This document shows positions 1-11,074 of a stretch of 64,000 bases of DNA, piece by piece. The translations under genes and the position numbers were made by a program. Position 1 is the first letter of the stretch. Each line of letters starts with the position of its first letter. The notes beneath the pieces were generated by a model. The model searched no databases, had not been told where the DNA came from, and worked only from the letters and a program-made list of their open reading frames with translations. Source of the DNA: Aquila chrysaetos chrysaetos (lineage: Eukaryota > Chordata > Aves > Accipitriformes > Accipitridae); the NCBI RefSeq assembly GCF_900496995.4, contig NC_044009.1, positions 8,340,001-8,404,000 of the forward strand, in the 5' to 3' direction.

Positions 1-430
1 GCCGGGCCCGCTCGCCGCCCCGCCGCCCCCCGCCGGCCGGCTCCGTCCTGCCGGCTGCCCCGGCCCGGCCCCGGCCCGGCCCGCCGGCTGCGGGGTGGCG
101 GCCTCCGTCGCCGCTCAGCGCGCCATGACCGCGCCGGGGCCCCCCGCGGCGGGCGCGGAGGCGAACGGGGCCCCGCGGGGAAGAGGGAGCGGAGCGGAGC
201 GGGGCCGCACTCGTGACGGGCGCCGCGCTCCGCCAGGAACTGAGGTCAGGCGGGAGGGAGGGAGGGAGGGAAGGGAACGGCGCTGCCCGCCCCCGGCACC
301 CGGCAGCGGGGACCGCCCCGCCGGGGAGCCGCCGCCTCCCGCCCCAAATGGCGCCCGCGGATCCCCACAGAGGCGGCGGCGGCGGGGAGGACGGGGACGA
401 CATGGCGCTGGGTCCCTCATGAGGCAGTGA
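1..430. promoter_or_regulatory. CpG island at window edge, probable promoter of the next gene
   Basis: The first 430 bases are extremely GC- and CpG-rich, with runs of GCC, GGC and CCGG, and they end sharply at a lower-CpG repeat. No convincing protein-coding exon can be read; the open frames here are short and low in complexity. The island lies downstream of DDI2. In human the gene that follows DDI2/RSC1A1 in the same orientation is PLEKHM2, so a minus-strand PLEKHM2 promoter or 5' UTR is the natural reading. That assignment is inference from synteny only, because no PLEKHM2 protein sequence is present. Confidence 0.5.
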
Positions 431-830
431 GGGGACCTGAGGGGAGATGGCGCTGGGTGCATCACGGCCCTGGGCTCAGTGAGGGGATGTGAGGGGAGAT
501 GGCGTTGGGGACAGTGAGGGGGTGAAGGGAGATGGCATCGGGTCCCTCGCAGCGCCAGGCTCAGTGAGGGGGTGTGGGGGGAGATGGCATTGGGGACAGC
601 GAGGGGGATGAGGGGAGATGACTTTGGGACCATCATGGCCCTGGCCTCAGTGACGGCCATGAGAGGAGATGGCATCTGGGACCCTCGTGACCCAGTGAGG
701 GGACACGAGGGGAGATGGTGTTGGGTCCTTCTCAGCCCAGGGTTCAGGAAGGGGATGTGAGGGGCATGAGGGAGATGGTTTTGGGTCCCTTACAGCCCCC
801 TGAGGGGACATGAGGGGACAACAGTGTTGG
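402..830. repeat. Degenerate GC-rich minisatellite
   Basis: A block built on repeats of GAGGGGAGATGG followed by a variable spacer containing TTGGGTCCCT, GCCCTGG and CTCAGTGAGGGG. The GGGGAGATGG core recurs about nine times at irregular spacing of roughly 30 to 60 bases. The copies are diverged and carry no conserved reading frame, so the overlapping open frames are by-products of the repeat. Confidence 0.75.
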
Positions 831-3800
831 TGCGCACTGAGAGGACACATGGTGGGTCAGCAGGCCCCAGTTTGGGGACACCAGGCGAGGCGGCCACTGG
901 ACCCCCAGGTCTCCTAGCCAGCCTGTGGCTTTGCTGCGCTTCGGGATGCTGGCAAGGGCCAGCCTCAAAGGAAAGAGAAGTATTCAGTAGCACAAGGGAA
1001 AAATGGGGGGGTCTCCACCTGGCACCCCACCACCGAGGGCTTTAGCAACCCTGAGACAGAGGATCCGCCCCTCTGCTAAGGTTCACGTGCTTGGTGGCAT
1101 GGCACCGTGGAGCCAAAAATGGGCCAGATAAGTGTTGCTCAAGCCCAAACCTCCATTGGTGGGAAAAGATCCTAAAAACCCCAACTACGAGCCCCACTTG
1201 CCATCACAGGACAGAGCTAGGAGCTGGTGCAAAGGCTTAATAGTGGTGGTGGGGTGTTAAAGAAATAAAAGATAAAATTAATAATAAAACCCTCCTCCTA
1301 AGATTCAGGTGAAAGGTCCTGATGCTGGAGCTGTCCCTCCAGGCTGGCTTATCACCCTTGCAACATTCAACACTGATAACTGAAAATGGAACCGAAACTA
1401 AAAGCACTTAAAAAAGGAAAAGCCAGCAGCTCTCAGGGAGCACATTCCCTATGCCATTCCCACCCCTTCCTCTGTAAATAACGTGCTGGCAGGGAAGAGA
1501 AGGGCTGAGCCAGGACTTGGAGGAGAAGACTCACCACACCCAAGCCTGCTCTTTCCCTGCAGTCCCATGAATGGCCCAGCCAGTTTAACAGCTTTGGAAA
1601 CTACGGGAGAAACTCCCAGGGAAAGGAAGAAAGCGCAGCTCGTTAGTGCTTGGGTTAAAACCGAGCCAAACCATAAAACTCTTCTCAGCTCCCCACCAGT
1701 GGCTGGAGAAGCAGAAGTGTTGTATTGAGTGAGATCCCAACAAGGATGCGAGCTTGTCTCGGCACCTGGGGAAGAAGGTAAACCTCTCCTGCTGAACTGG
1801 GGGGAAATTAGAAGAAAACGACCCCACTAAAATGCACACACAACTACTTAGTAGCAGCCCTGAGCATGAAACATTCAAGCCTGATCCCTGACAAGTCACT
1901 GGAGAGACCAGCAAGCCAAAATCAGCCCCTTTTAAAGAAGCCCAACAGATCCAACACACCGTTTTATTCTTTACTGGTGAATTTTAGGATTTAAAGCATG
2001 CTCAGGGTATAAAGAAAACAAGCTGTACAGCACCAGCCAGCAGGTAAGTGCATCTGTTTGCATTCTTCATTGCTCTGGAGGCACTAGATGCAGCATATAC
2101 ACCTGTGTAATCCCATGGTACGGCAGACTTCCTGGTCTCCTACAGTTTTCCTGGATGTTTTGAATGCCTCATGTCTTGTTTTACTTCAAGTAAAATGAGT
2201 TGGTTGTAATCCCTTAAAGCACCCACCACACAATTATGGGTTTATATAGGAAATTCCCTGCTCCCAGCATTTAAAGACATCTCCCATTCTCCCTGGACAA
2301 GCTCAGAAGGAACCATCCCACTCCCACCACATGGGAGGAATCTGCTTCCTACCCTCTTCCCAAGAGATTTTTAACTCTTTGCTCAGTATTTACAGCCTGA
2401 AGTTAGCATGAAGAACATTACCCACAAAGAGAGGAACCATCAGGTCAGGTGTTTGTCACAAAAATGATAGCAAGTAAGGACAGAATGAGTCACTGAGGTG
2501 TATCTCATCTCCTGCAACAATGTGTGCTAAGTGCAAGATACCATCCTCCTAAGATACCTTATCCTGCAGGGCACTTCAATAACGTTGCCAGTGATCCGGA
2601 AGGAAATTAGAGAGACGAAAGAAGCATTTCAGGAGGTAGTAGTATACATTTAGGCAAGAAAAAATTTAGTATTAGGAAAAATACAAGGGAGAAACCGCAG
2701 GCTTATCAGGATAAATGAACAGTGAGCCCTGCATCTCATGACCAACACGCAGCCTTGTGAGCACACCTCCATTTCCACAACCAGGCACAAGTGTTTTGAT
2801 TTTAAAACTCTTCCCATTTTCATTTGTTAACAAAGGGACTCAAGACTAGACACTCCTTTGGCAGCTGCTGTTGTGAGGGATTTCAACCACCAAGCACTCA
2901 CATCCTTGTCTGCGTGACTCAATGCTTTTATTGGCAATCAGGACAGCACCTTGTAATTAGTAAGCTTGGTTGTCAGAGACAATCATGTCATAGTGGAGCA
3001 ACTACACTTCCGAGGGGGTCCTTCACCCCATTTATCCCCGAGGAAAGAAGGGGTAGAGCAGATAATCGATGTAAGGCTGGAATGAATCAAAAGCCAGGCT
3101 GGCCAGCACGATTTCCCAAATCCTATTCTGGTGACAAACCTACCCAAAAAGTGGTTCACTTGGCAAAGCAACGCCAGGCACATGCTAAAACCTTGAGACT
3201 GCAGAGAAGCGAGGCAGTGGATTTAAGTGGGTGGCACTGTGGAATTCATGAGTGATGGCCCAGCCACGTTTCTTCTGTTGACCACTCTGAACTATTCTGG
3301 TGCAGGAAGTCATATGATGCAATACTTACCTCTCTGCATCCAGCTCCTGCTCTTAATGCAGCCTCTGCACCCACATGACTACTCAAAAAAACCTTCATTT
3401 ATAATTTTTAAACTCTAGACCTCTGGGGGAATCCCTTGTCCTACTCCTAAAGCTTCCATAAAAGATAACAAAGGAAATACACCAACTTGCAGTAAGCTTT
3501 ACATTTATTACACAGGGCCTGAACCTCGGCCATACAAGGGGCTGCAGATTTAAAAGTGCTAATGTCCTAATTCAGACAGACTGGGACAATCCCTAACATG
3601 AACCATGCTGTTATGGTTGTGTTAATTTGCACTTCTATACCAAATACCACCTTCATAAAGGAGAAAGAATAAGGCCCAAGTACTCAAAATCATTTTCAAA
3701 CAGTCAGAGCATTAAATTCTTAAATCATCTCCCAGCAGAAGAAACTGCAAACAACGTTTTGGATGTATGAAAACATTGAACAGGGCTGTAGTAGCTGACA

Positions 3801-6800
3801 CGTTAAAACCTTCCCCTTTCCTACCCCAAGACCGGAATTCAGAACGTAGTTTTGCCCTCCTAATTAATACCCACCTTAATGACATAATTTCACTATAATA
3901 GTGACAACAGCATCACATGTAGAGCTCTGAACGTGTGAGGAGAAAACCACTGTCCAAGAAGTGCTTTGTCACAGCAACTGATTCATAACCCTTCGTGGTT
4001 TTGTGTCTCTGGTACCAACACTGACTGCTCTCTGGATATCTGAGATTTAATGGTCAGTGCTCGTCTCAAGGAAAAGTGCATCTGTTTCTCAAGATAGGAA
4101 AAAGGAATTACTGCTCCATGGAACAAATGCTGCCGCTTAGGGTTAGCTGACTGCACCGCACGTTTCAAAGGAGGAAGATCCTCTACTCCACCTTTCGAAA
4201 ACATGTCTATTACATGACACTAAGAGAATGGGACTTTTAAAAAGTTATTTCTAATGAAAACTGTCATGAGCTTTCTAGGGATATAAATGCCAACTTTTTT
4301 ATGTCCCAAGAGATTAGCTTTCAGCTCCAGAAAAATAAACCCAACCATCTCCTAATCTGGTTGGAAATGAGGTATTTACACAGGAGACATAAGGAGTGGC
4401 TCATTCATTTTTCCAGCAGACAGTGCTGTGGCCACGTGCTATGTTTTGTGTGGTACTCTAATGCTCTTCCGAATTCTGCCTGAAGGATTCAGCAGCCCAT
4501 CCCCATAGAAGGCGAATACATTAATTTCTCATGCCTGTTCTCAGGCCCTGTCAGCTGGAATAATTTTAGCCACAGATTTCTACTCGTTATGTTCAAAATG
4601 GCAACATTTATGTTAAGGAAATTCTATCGGCTTTGGGAAAAAAGCCAGAGAAGGATTTGATTGCATAGATGCTGACCTCAGAAACGCAGACAGACCAATC
4701 AAGCAACATTATGATAAAGTGTTTATTCATTTTTTTTAAATATCAAATTTTTTTACACGTCAATTTTGTTGATAAACAGTCCCCCAATATTAAAAAAAAA
4801 AAAAAAAAAATCAAAAAAAGAATCAAGTGTGTATTACTTTGGGCAGAACCACATCCCATTCTCTGATGACACAACCACTCCTCCCTTCAGCCACCTGCAA
4901 GGTCAACCGCAGTATGTTCAGCCCAGAAGAGTAAATGACACAAATGCAACCTTTAGGATTCCTGAGTATTAATTCCCTCAAGTTCCTTAAGTGAGTTTGT
5001 AAAACTCTTCAGCTAAAAAGCATCAGTCAAAGAGTAACCCAAACCGCTACGCATTTGGATCACGGACTAAGCCTCGTCTACACAGTGCAGGAAGAAATCT
5101 CTTGAATGCTGCAGAAGAGAATGATGTACACGAAACCGACCCCATTTCCCAAGCTGACTTCCAAAAGAGGTAGGCAAAAATACCTCTCGATTTCTCCTCT
5201 TTGAATTCACGTCAGAGTTCTGGGGAGCCATTTGGCAAGAAGTCCAAGTCTGGTGAAGAAACCTCTAGGATCTGTTCCTCCTTTTATTTGTAAATGGCAT
5301 AGTGTTTTAAAGAAAACTTATCTGGAAGTTAAGCATTCAGCAAGTACACTTAAATATTGCTACTTTTGAGGAAAGGAGACAGCAAGAGGGAGAGACAAAG
5401 ACAGAAAGAAGGGAACATATCTAGGAGGGACAAGGTTAACAGTCCTGGAGACCAAGTGTCTACGTAGAAAGTTGAACATACGTAGCAACAAGGCAGAGAT
5501 TGTCATGATAACGCAGCGTAGCTCAGCTCTGTCCAGCAGCAGGTAAACATGCCAGGAACTGTCACCAGGAAATAATTTCCTCCTCTTGTCAGAATTATCT
5601 GTGCCCAGCAGCTTTCAGATGTCAGTATTTCACTAAACGTCACCTCTAAACTCACCCAGAGCCTCATGTACGGAAATAGCAAGAGGCCAAGTAAACTCCT
5701 TTAGTATCTTTAAGGAAAAGAATACATCTCGGAAATGAACAGTGAGGTACATGACCACAGTGGCTTCAGGAAACACCCAGAAACAAGCTCTACAGACCCA
5801 CAAGGGTCCCCACAGGTGCTGGCATCTTTATGAAGCAGCTTCCGAGTGTTGCTTTATTCTCTATAGATGGACTTTTCATAGTGAAATCATTCTGCTAAGC
5901 TGATGTGACATTAGTACATTGGAGCAGTGATTAATGAGAAGGGGGAAGAGAAAACAGTGAAAAGCCTTATTTTAGGCCAGGGTACGTGGCTCCTTGGAAA
6001 CCTGAGCAGCTTTTGGCATTAACTTTATCCCCTGCTAGAGCCAACAAGCTGTAGTGGTCTGCCATCCTGCTTAAATAGAAATATTCCCACTTTGTGGGCC
6101 AGGTAAGCACAGAGACCAGTTAAGGGATTGCTAAAGGCTGAGCAAAGGATGTGTGCATACAGCAGAGAGGACACACATGCACATTAAAACAGAAGACAAC
6201 TTTAAGATGGCGTTTGCTAAATACACTTTCTATTACATTTTGTTTTAACCTTAAATACTCACCACTGCCCCAATTTTCTCCAACATAAATCTTGCTCCTA
6301 AAAAACCCCTATTCTCTAATTTAGCAGCACGTAGCCATTCACTCAAAGCAAGGCTCTGAAATTAAGAGATTTAAATCACCAGGCTTGGACCAACTTAATA
6401 AAATAGTTTTACAAGTGTTTATCAGTTGGGGGTCAGGCTTTGTTCCTAGCAGTTCAGAGAAAGTTACCCAGGAAATTCTAGCACTACTGATAAATGCTTC
6501 AGTACAGCTTTGGCAGAAGGGCAGATTTCAAAAATTATATTGACAAAGAATAAAACTGAGCATTGAAGCAAATTGGCTGATGCTCTAAAGCTTTTATAGC
6601 ATAACTTCTGTATATGCAGTCTAAGTAAATGTGGCCATAAAACTAGAGCCTTTAACCAGTTTGGTGCAAAGCAGCAGTACTTCGTCTAGCTATTAGCAAT
6701 TGCTTCTAAAAACATAAAGTGTAAATATGAAAAGGGTATAACATTGAATGGCTAACATCTGATGCTTCAAGAAGCTGGCAGTAGATTGACCTGCAGGCTA

Positions 6801-9202
6801 AGGGCGCAAATTCAGCTCTCGTGCATCCAAGAGAGCCAACCTGCAGCTGGGACCTGCGTACCAGATGGGGGCTTGCTCCCAGGACCACCTCACTGAGACC
6901 TGTGGCATGAATCGGGAGCAGATTCAGCCGTTTAGACTGATGCTCTGGCTCTGAGAGCCTCATTCTTGTTGCTGCTTTTGATAGTGAACCAGATGTAGAT
7001 GGGAATGGATCTAATATATCTTATTTCCTAAGGCTTCTAAGGGAGAGATCTGATGACACTGTACTCCTGTACCAGCCCAAGCGTTACCCTTTAGTGGGGC
7101 CTTTTGCTGATTTGAGGTGGTCATTGCAAGGAGAACATTAAAAAAACACTTCAGCAGGGGTAACTCTTACCACCTGCCCTCTAAAGATCATAAAGCTGTC
7201 GTCTTGCCTCAGTAACTCATTTTGAACAGAGCCTCAAGTGAATTACTCGATGCTGCTCCAGCAAGGGGTTCCCAAACAGCCAAGCACTGCTTCCTACATA
7301 CGCACGGAGCAATGCTTGCTGCCAGCATCACGAGTAGCGGGATATGTGAGCTAAACGTGTCTGGGAGCCCCAGGCCTAGCTGGTACATTCACAGCTCATG
7401 CAAAAGCTCCATTCAACAGAGGAATGCCTTAAAGCTCTTCCTTATTCTAAAGGATCTCCTGGCTGCCCGAGCGCCTAAGAAAAATCTGACAACCACCGCT
7501 CACTGACATCAGAAACTCCTCCAAGTTCACAGATGAAACGAAATTTGTGTTGTTTTTAAATGCCACCCTGCATGGAGAAAAAGCCTAGCATACATGTAGG
7601 CAAATCTGCTAAGCAACAGTGAAAACAAAACACCCGGAACACAGGCCTGAGACAATGGTAACAACAAATGAAAGCCATGAACAAAAACACGTTTCCAGCC
7701 ACTGCTGACCCATCACTTCAGGTTTAGCTCAAAACAGAAAGTTCAAGATGAACACTTGACACAAAGCCACTTCTGAGATTTGCAAGTGGGACTAAATAAA
7801 AGTTCCTACTTAAAATTTGGTATCATGTTTCAGCCACACTTTCCTTCCCCTTCCCCAGCCCCAACAGTGTTCTGTGGCTTTGCAGAGCATCACAAAGTAG
7901 TTCATCCCCCAAAAAAAGCATCTGGAAAGGGCTTTCTACAGCACAGCCTCGATGTGAGGAGATGAGTGCTCATCATGCAGGCTACTCACCAGGGACTTCC
8001 CAGAAGGCCACGATGGTTATAATGCAGAAGCCATGTCAGTGCATTTGTTTCATAAACCCTACTGGGGAGCCCTCGCTCTTTAAGAGGTATTAAATTAGTA
8101 CCCCACCAGCCGCTACAGGCTTTCTGCAGTTTGCATTTCCACAGCTGAGAGGCTGATCATCCCCAAATATCCAGAAAAACTAGTGCAAAGCAGATTTCTT
8201 CATTCTTCTGATCATACCCCTGCTCGGTGCATAGAGAATGCATCCACTGAAACAGTTCATTCTTCCCCAGGCAGAGGGGGATTAAGAGCCGTAACACATG
8301 GTTGGTTGGTTAAAACAATTTCATCATTAAGGTTTTGCCTTAAAGTGGTTGAGCTTGTTCTTTTGTATGAGGGAAACATGATGTGGGCAAGGCTAGGAAA
8401 AAAATAAAAGTAAAATATTCCTTTTCCCTTCCCCCCCCCGCTACAATTAATACCAGCACATCTTCAAATAAGTTAAAACATCTCTTAAGTTTTGGTAGCA
8501 CCAAATTCTATCCCTTCCCTTCTTCTATCCCCACGTTGTAAACTTGAACACACTGGCCCAAGAGCATAAAAGGGTTTGGCAAAAATAGGCATCAGCCTTC
8601 CCCGTGCACACACGAAAACGCACACTTCCAAAACCCCCCTCCACCCCTCACTCCTCTTGCAAAGTGTTACACGTCTGTGGGCATCTACATACCTTTAGCA
8701 GCTGCCGTAATAGTTTCACCAGCATCACAGATGGACATTGGGTTACAAAGCGCAGGAGAACTAAAACAAATCCACAAAGTCCGTTTGGACAAGCACTGTT
8801 TTGTGTCTGCGCCATACCGAACTCAGCGTGCACCTCCTGTCCCGTGCACACGCACACACGGTCAATTCACTTCATAATCTGCTTTGTGCTGGACAGGGCG
8901 GTGATCTTAATGGCTTCTGCTTTTTATTCGTAACACTGGAGCTTATTCAATAATTGTACATTTAAATAAAAACATTAATTTTAATCCAGTATGCATAATT
9001 AAAAGCTATCCTGTCCACACAATGCTAGGACGTTTTCTTTCTTTTAAAAGGCCAAATCTAACGAGTGAAACAGAAGAGAAAAGTTACTTTGGCTGCAAAT
9101 AATTAAAAAATCTGGCTCAACATTCTGCTTGTACATTATGGTGTATAGTTTAGATACGTCCTTTAAAAGAAAAGACACCCCAGTCAGCTACCTCTTCCAT
9201 AG
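831..9202 (-). other. DDI2/RSC1A1 3' UTR and intergenic DNA
   Basis: About 8.4 kb with no recognisable coding exon, RNA gene or named transposable element on either strand. The part beside the RSC1A1 stop must be 3' UTR. Minus-strand AATAAA signals appear at 8923-8928 and again at several places, for example near 3501 and 1962, so the UTR could be about 0.3 kb or as long as about 7 kb. The sequence is AT-rich and contains a 19-base A run at 4792-4810. Open frames of 60 to 143 codons here look like chance: none shows a recognisable domain or splice context. Confidence 0.6.
8923..8928 (-). terminator. First polyadenylation signal after the DDI2/RSC1A1 stop
   Basis: AATAAA on the minus strand, 275 bases after the stop codon. 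It is the nearest canonical signal, but no clear GU-rich element follows, and human transcripts of this locus have long 3' UTRs, so a distal site may be used. Confidence 0.3.
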
Positions 9203-11074
9203 TTATGTAGGAACAACAATACTCTTGGCTAGCAAAATGAGAAGAGCAAGATCTGTGTTTCCATCCGCTTGTTCCAAAGCCTCAAGAGCTTCCCGCATGG
9301 TAAAACCAGCGCCGAGGATCCGATCAACATCAGCCGCAGGGAAAGCAGGTGGTGGAGACGCACCTGAGGTAGGTCCAGTATAGCCAGCTGATGGGTTCAG
9401 CAGTGGTTCCTCACACCCACCCAACGGCCACGGACCTTCAGGAGCAGAACTGCTGCTTCTCCTAGGTGCTGCTGCGAACAGGCTCCGAGTATCTTGAGGT
9501 GCACCTCCATCCAAAGCAGGTGCAGAGGAAATGGACAAGTTTTGCTCCAAAGTCGGACTAGTTGGACTCCAATAACCTTCTGCCAAAACCTCTGCCTGCT
9601 CAGAGCCCTGTTGCTGGTCAGATGTCGCTGCAGAATTCACCATGATCAAATCACTCTTACCTGAAAACTTCTGAATCTCTAAAGCACCTTCTCCGAGAAC
9701 AGACTGCATGTGACTGATAGACCCAGTGCTGATGTTTTCTATGCCAGAATCACAAGGCTGTTGCCCCTCTGCTCTTCCACCTTCAGACCTCACCTCATAG
9801 AAGGAACAACTCTGTTCCTGGCTGGCTGGATCTGAACCTTTCTGTTCATCTTCAGAAAGCTCCTTCTGCTGTGCTGCTGGCTCTTTGTGAACCATTTCCA
9901 GCTGAGAGACTTCTTCAGAGGCAAGGACTTTACATTCTCCTTTCCGACTGATAATCAAGAGTTTGTGAAGCTCTTTCAAGGCTGATGCTAAAGAGAAACA
10001 TGGCTCTTCTGAAGGTCTTCCTGGATCTGTGTCCAGCTGATGGATGCTGGAGGGGGAAGAGCTGTCTTCAGCCGCCAAATTAGACAACTTGTTATACTTT
10101 GCAGGAATTTCACTAGTGCTTTCAGACTGCGGGACATCACCGATGGAAAGCGGATCACTCAAGGAGGATGCAGACTTCAGTGACTCCACCTCCATGGAAA
10201 AGGCATCCACGTTCAGGTCAGATACACTTCTGTTCTCAGCCTGCCGCTTCTGCTCGCTTGCTGAGCTGTGCGCTTCAGCTACAGACTGCTCAACTACATC
10301 TATTTCCATGAAGGGTTCCGTATGCATACAGCTACAGGAGGCTGACACTTGGATACTCCCTTCTGGACAGGAATGACCTGCTTTCTCCTGTCCATCTCCT
10401 CTTGTTTCCGTAGGAGGATTTTCTGGCTGGCTGGCTTCTTCCACAACAGGTTTCTGAACCCCACCAACATGGCAAGGAGGTTCTGGGTCAGTTGTCTCAA
10501 TTTGCTCCTCCAGATGTTCCTTTTCTGGTTCTTTGCACATCTGATGGTCTATGGGAAGCTCACGCCTTTGCTCCTGTTCCACCTGTTCTGAAGACAGACA
10601 TACATCTTTATTTTGCCCGTGCTTAGCAGCAGTGTCAGCCAAACTATTTTCTTTTGTCACTTCCAAAAGGCGTTCCTGACCACGGTCTTGTTCTTTAGCG
10701 TTACATTCCTTTAGACTGTCAGCAATAAAGGTTTCTTTGAGTGTCTTCTGTGAAAGGCAAGCTGGATTGCAACAGGTTACCTCCCCGGTCTGGGGAGAAG
10801 GGTCGTTATTTGCCAAGGAAGCGTTACTGGAAAGATGCTGTAATAAGAGAGGATGTTCTTCTTCTGGGGTTATCTGGCATTCAGTTGAAGACTCAAAAGA
10901 CTTGACGGCTCTAGGATCAATGGGCTCTGCAAGGCTAGATTTGGATGAGCAAATTGAAGCAGGGGCAGAGACAGAACGATCAAGTAATTGATTTGTGGGA
11001 TTACAGATCTTGGAATTTAGTCCTGAAGACTGGACTGGATTTTGAAACCCATCAGAAGCTGGTAATGAGGGCAT
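9203..11074 (-). CDS. RSC1A1: RSC1A1-like reading frame (RS1) with C-terminal UBA domain
   Basis: An uninterrupted 623-codon frame recognisable as the orthologue of mammalian RSC1A1 (RS1). Its N-terminus [10 protein letters not shown] resembles the human start, and the last 46 residues ([10 protein letters not shown] to the terminal IVVPT) form a UBA fold with [12 protein letters not shown] and a [10 protein letters not shown] helix. The middle is acidic, rich in Ser, Glu and Gln, and looks disordered. Mammalian RS1 is described as an intracellular regulator of SGLT1 and OCT transporters that restrains release from the trans-Golgi network. In human the gene is intronless and overlaps the DDI2 transcript. 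Here the ATG lies 32 nt inside a well-formed splice acceptor exon that is in frame with DDI2 exon 8, so a stand-alone protein and a DDI2-RSC1A1 fusion are both possible. The frame is intact. Confidence 0.9.
   Translation of the reverse strand: MPSLPASDGFQNPVQSSGLNSKICNPTNQLLDRSVSAPASICSSKSSLAEPIDPRAVKSFESSTECQITPEEEHPLLLQHLSSNASLANNDPSPQTGEVTCCNPACLSQKTLKETFIADSLKECNAKEQDRGQERLLEVTKENSLADTAAKHGQNKDVCLSSEQVEQEQRRELPIDHQMCKEPEKEHLEEQIETTDPEPPCHVGGVQKPVVEEASQPENPPTETRGDGQEKAGHSCPEGSIQVSASCSCMHTEPFMEIDVVEQSVAEAHSSASEQKRQAENRSVSDLNVDAFSMEVESLKSASSLSDPLSIGDVPQSESTSEIPAKYNKLSNLAAEDSSSPSSIHQLDTDPGRPSEEPCFSLASALKELHKLLIISRKGECKVLASEEVSQLEMVHKEPAAQQKELSEDEQKGSDPASQEQSCSFYEVRSEGGRAEGQQPCDSGIENISTGSISHMQSVLGEGALEIQKFSGKSDLIMVNSAATSDQQQGSEQAEVLAEGYWSPTSPTLEQNLSISSAPALDGGAPQDTRSLFAAAPRRSSSSAPEGPWPLGGCEEPLLNPSAGYTGPTSGASPPPAFPAADVDRILGAGFTMREALEALEQADGNTDLALLILLAKSIVVPT

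Noticed and set aside
95-430. 111-codon plus-strand frame in the left CpG island
   Set aside because: Pro/Gly/Arg-rich with no domain. The neighbouring gene is expected on the minus strand, and such frames are common in CpG islands.
2824-3255. 143-codon plus-strand frame in the DDI2 3' region
   Set aside because: Composition and lack of any motif suggest chance. It lies in the presumed 3' UTR or intergenic DNA.
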